Positions 6,478 through 7,638 of a stretch of 7,638 nt of DNA are shown here, piece after piece. Positions within the stretch are counted from its first letter, which is position 1; the number at the start of each line of letters is the position of its first letter. Origin of the DNA: Campylobacteraceae bacterium (GTDB lineage Bacteria > Campylobacterota > Campylobacteria > Campylobacterales > Sulfurospirillaceae); assembly GCA_027055635.1 (NCBI GenBank), contig JALUMZ010000227.1, forward strand, positions 1 to 7,638, read 5' to 3'. The notes beneath the pieces are model-generated. The model saw only the letters and a list, made by a program, of their open reading frames with translations, searched no databases and was not told where the DNA came from. Position numbers and translations under genes: made by a program.

Positions 6478-7065
6478 ATGAAGATTAACTGTTGTGACTT
6501 AGCTTGTCCCCAGCCTGTTTTAGATACAAAAAAGGCACTCGAAGAGTTAGGAGATGACTCATTGCTTGAGGTTTTGGTGAACTCTGTTTCATCCGTGGAA
6601 AATGTAAAGAGATTTGCCTCAAAGCAGGGCTATGAGAGTAGAACCCAAGAGTTAAAAGATGGCAAAACACTCATCACAATCATAAAAGGCTATGAGTGTG
6701 CAGTAGTGCCAAAAGAAGAGAAAAATTTTTTAAATAAAACTGTTTTTGTAAAAACTGACAAGATAGGAAATGGCGAGTTGGGTACTATTTTGATGAAGAG
6801 TTTTTTAAAAACTATGCTAGAGTTTAAAGCACTTCCGAAAAATATTGTATTTGTAAATGAGGGTGTATTTTTAACCACCAAAGAGGAAAATTTAGACTTG
6901 ATTGAGGGTCTCAAAGAGTTAGAAAGCAGAGGTGTCAATATATATAGTTGTGGTCTATGTCTAAACTTTTACAATATCCCGGCACAAGAACTAAAAGTCG
7001 GTGAGATTGGCAATGCCTATGACTCGGTAGATATGCTTTTAAATACAGATGCCCTGACTCTATAA
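6478..7065 (+). CDS. yedF: YedF, sulfurtransferase-like selenium metabolism protein (TusA + DsrE-like domains)
   Basis: A 195-residue two-domain protein. Residues 1-75 are a TusA/SirA-like domain with the signature CPQP (Cys10-Pro13), whose Cys is the persulfide/selenosulfide carrier in the family; Cys5 and Cys6 lie close by. Residues about 86-195 form a DsrE/F-like domain: KTVFVKTDKIGNGELGTILM at the start, the FVNEGVFL strand-loop at 125-132, and SCGLCLNFY at 157-165 with a Cys158-x2-Cys161 pair, the position of the CGxCL motif of YedF proteins. Length matches the full TusA-DsrE fusion annotated as the selenium metabolism protein YedF. It lies 11 nt upstream of selD, so the two are almost certainly cotranscribed. 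The likely role is binding or delivering reduced selenium (or sulfur) toward SelD. That role is inferred from genomic association in the family, with biochemistry still incomplete. Confidence 0.92.
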   Translation: MKINCCDLACPQPVLDTKKALEELGDDSLLEVLVNSVSSVENVKRFASKQGYESRTQELKDGKTLITIIKGYECAVVPKEEKNFLNKTVFVKTDKIGNGELGTILMKSFLKTMLEFKALPKNIVFVNEGVFLTTKEENLDLIEGLKELESRGVNIYSCGLCLNFYNIPAQELKVGEIGNAYDSVDMLLNTDALTL

Positions 7066-7069
7066 AGGA
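7064..7069 (+). promoter_or_regulatory. selD: Shine-Dalgarno choosing the selD TTG start
   Basis: AAAGGA overlaps the yedF stop codon (7063-7065) and lies seven bases before TTG 7077. The next in-frame ATG (7086) would have a 16-base spacing, so TTG is the better start. The arrangement suggests translational coupling to yedF. Confidence 0.6.
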
Positions 7070-7076
7070 TATAATT

Positions 7077-7638
7077 TTGAGAGAGATGAACAATGACGCA
7101 AAACTGACCAAGTTTGTAAAAGCTGCAGGTTGAGCCGCTAAGTTGGCTCCGGGTGAGCTAGACATCGCACTTAGTGGACTTGATTGTAGCAATAGTAAAG
7201 TTTTGGTCGGTATGGATAGTAGTGATGACGCCGCAGTCTATCAGATAGATAGCGACAAAGCACTCGTACAAACAGTAGATATAATCACGCCTGTTGTTGA
7301 TGATCCCTACATGTACGGACAAATCGCAGCTACAAACTCACTTAGCGATATATTTGCTATGGGCGCAGAAGTGGCAACTGCTATGAATATAGTCGGTTTT
7401 GATGGTTGTAATCACCCTAAAACTGTATTGCAAGAGATACTAGAGGGTGGACAAAGTAAGATAAGAGAGTGTGGCGGTGTAGTCGTAGGAGGTCACACCA
7501 TAGAGACTCCTGAGATGCTTTATGGGCTTAGTGTAAGTGGTTTTGTGCATCCCAAGAGGATATATCGAAATGATACTCCAAAAATCGGGGATCTTTTGAT
7601 TTTAACAAAACCTCTTGGTATGGGTATACTCACAACCG
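7077..7638 (+). CDS. selD: Selenophosphate synthetase SelD with selenocysteine at codon 19 (3'-truncated by window edge)
   Basis: SelD makes selenophosphate from selenide and ATP, the donor for Sec-tRNA and selenouridine. The frame runs from TTG 7077 through an in-frame TGA (7131-7133) to the right edge, about 187 visible codons of the usual 340 or so. Reading TGA as Sec gives KAAG-U-AAKLAPGEL; Sec19 and Lys22 match the catalytic Cys17 and Lys20 of E. coli SelD. Other landmarks are SSDDAAVY (metal/ATP-binding Asp), VQTVDIITPVVDDPY, the invariant IAATNSLSDIFAMGA and GGHTIETPEMLYGLSVSG. Similarity is continuous across the TGA, so this is recoding and not a nonsense mutation, and a SECIS-like hairpin follows. 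ATG 7086 is an alternative start in the same frame. Standard gene callers would miss the first codons and start at TTG 7143 or ATG 7212, losing the active site. Presence of the gene implies a selAB/selC system elsewhere in the genome. Confidence 0.95.
7131..7177 (+). promoter_or_regulatory. selD: Bacterial SECIS element (Sec UGA plus stem-loop) in selD
   Basis: The Sec codon (7131-7133) is followed by a two-part hairpin. The lower stem pairs 7135-7142 (CCGCTAAG) with 7170-7177 (CTTAGTGG), eight pairs with one G-U. The upper stem pairs 7143-7149 (TTGGCTC) with 7155-7161 (GAGCTAG), seven pairs with two G-U. The apical loop is CGGGT (7150-7154), and an 8-base bulge (7162-7169) lies on the 3' side. 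The loop begins 16 bases after the UGA and has G as its second base, in line with the known bacterial SECIS pattern for SelB binding. Pairing was worked out by eye. Confidence 0.8.

Noticed and set aside
7131..7133. Nonsense mutation making selD a pseudogene
   Set aside because: The TGA is at the exact catalytic Cys/Sec position, the frame is intact on both sides, and a SECIS-like hairpin follows.
6935..7192. An 85-codon minus-strand open frame across the yedF-selD junction
   Set aside because: It is antisense to two well-recognised genes, has no family resemblance and no ribosome binding site that stands out.

Overview
The window is AT-rich and reads like a chromosome segment of a Campylobacterota (Epsilonproteobacteria) member, probably a Sulfurimonas/Sulfurospirillum/Arcobacter-type organism. 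This is inferred from the Lys/Ile/Phe-rich proteins, frequent TTG starts, the TamA/TamB variants, and a selenocysteine-encoding selD next to yedF. Genus cannot be fixed from sequence alone. No rRNA, tRNA, IS element or CRISPR array is visible.

Layout: (1) 1-549 (+), the 3' part of a TetR/AcrR-type regulator whose start lies left of the window. (2) 550-1050 (-), a small DUF2062 membrane protein, tail-to-tail with the regulator and with no base between the two stop codons. (3) 1051-1135, a compact divergent promoter region with an extended -10 box on each strand. (4) 1136-2830 and 2827-6351 (+), a tamA-tamB operon joined by a 4-nt stop/start overlap. TamA is an outer-membrane POTRA/beta-barrel protein and TamB a very large inner-membrane-anchored periplasmic protein; together they form the translocation and assembly module. 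(5) 6352-6477, an intergenic region with a candidate promoter and small palindromes. (6) 6478-7065 and 7077-7638 (+), yedF followed 11 nt later by selD, which runs off the right edge.

The two most notable points are as follows. First, selD carries an in-frame TGA at codon 19, exactly where the catalytic Cys/Sec of selenophosphate synthetase belongs. It is followed by a good bacterial SECIS hairpin, so the gene that makes the selenium donor itself needs selenocysteine insertion. Second, TamB contains a 258-residue (774-nt) in-register internal tandem duplication. Inside it an 83-nt tract is about 94% identical between the copies although the flanks have diverged, which suggests recent gene conversion or strong local constraint. 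No wholly new system is evident; the genes belong to known families.
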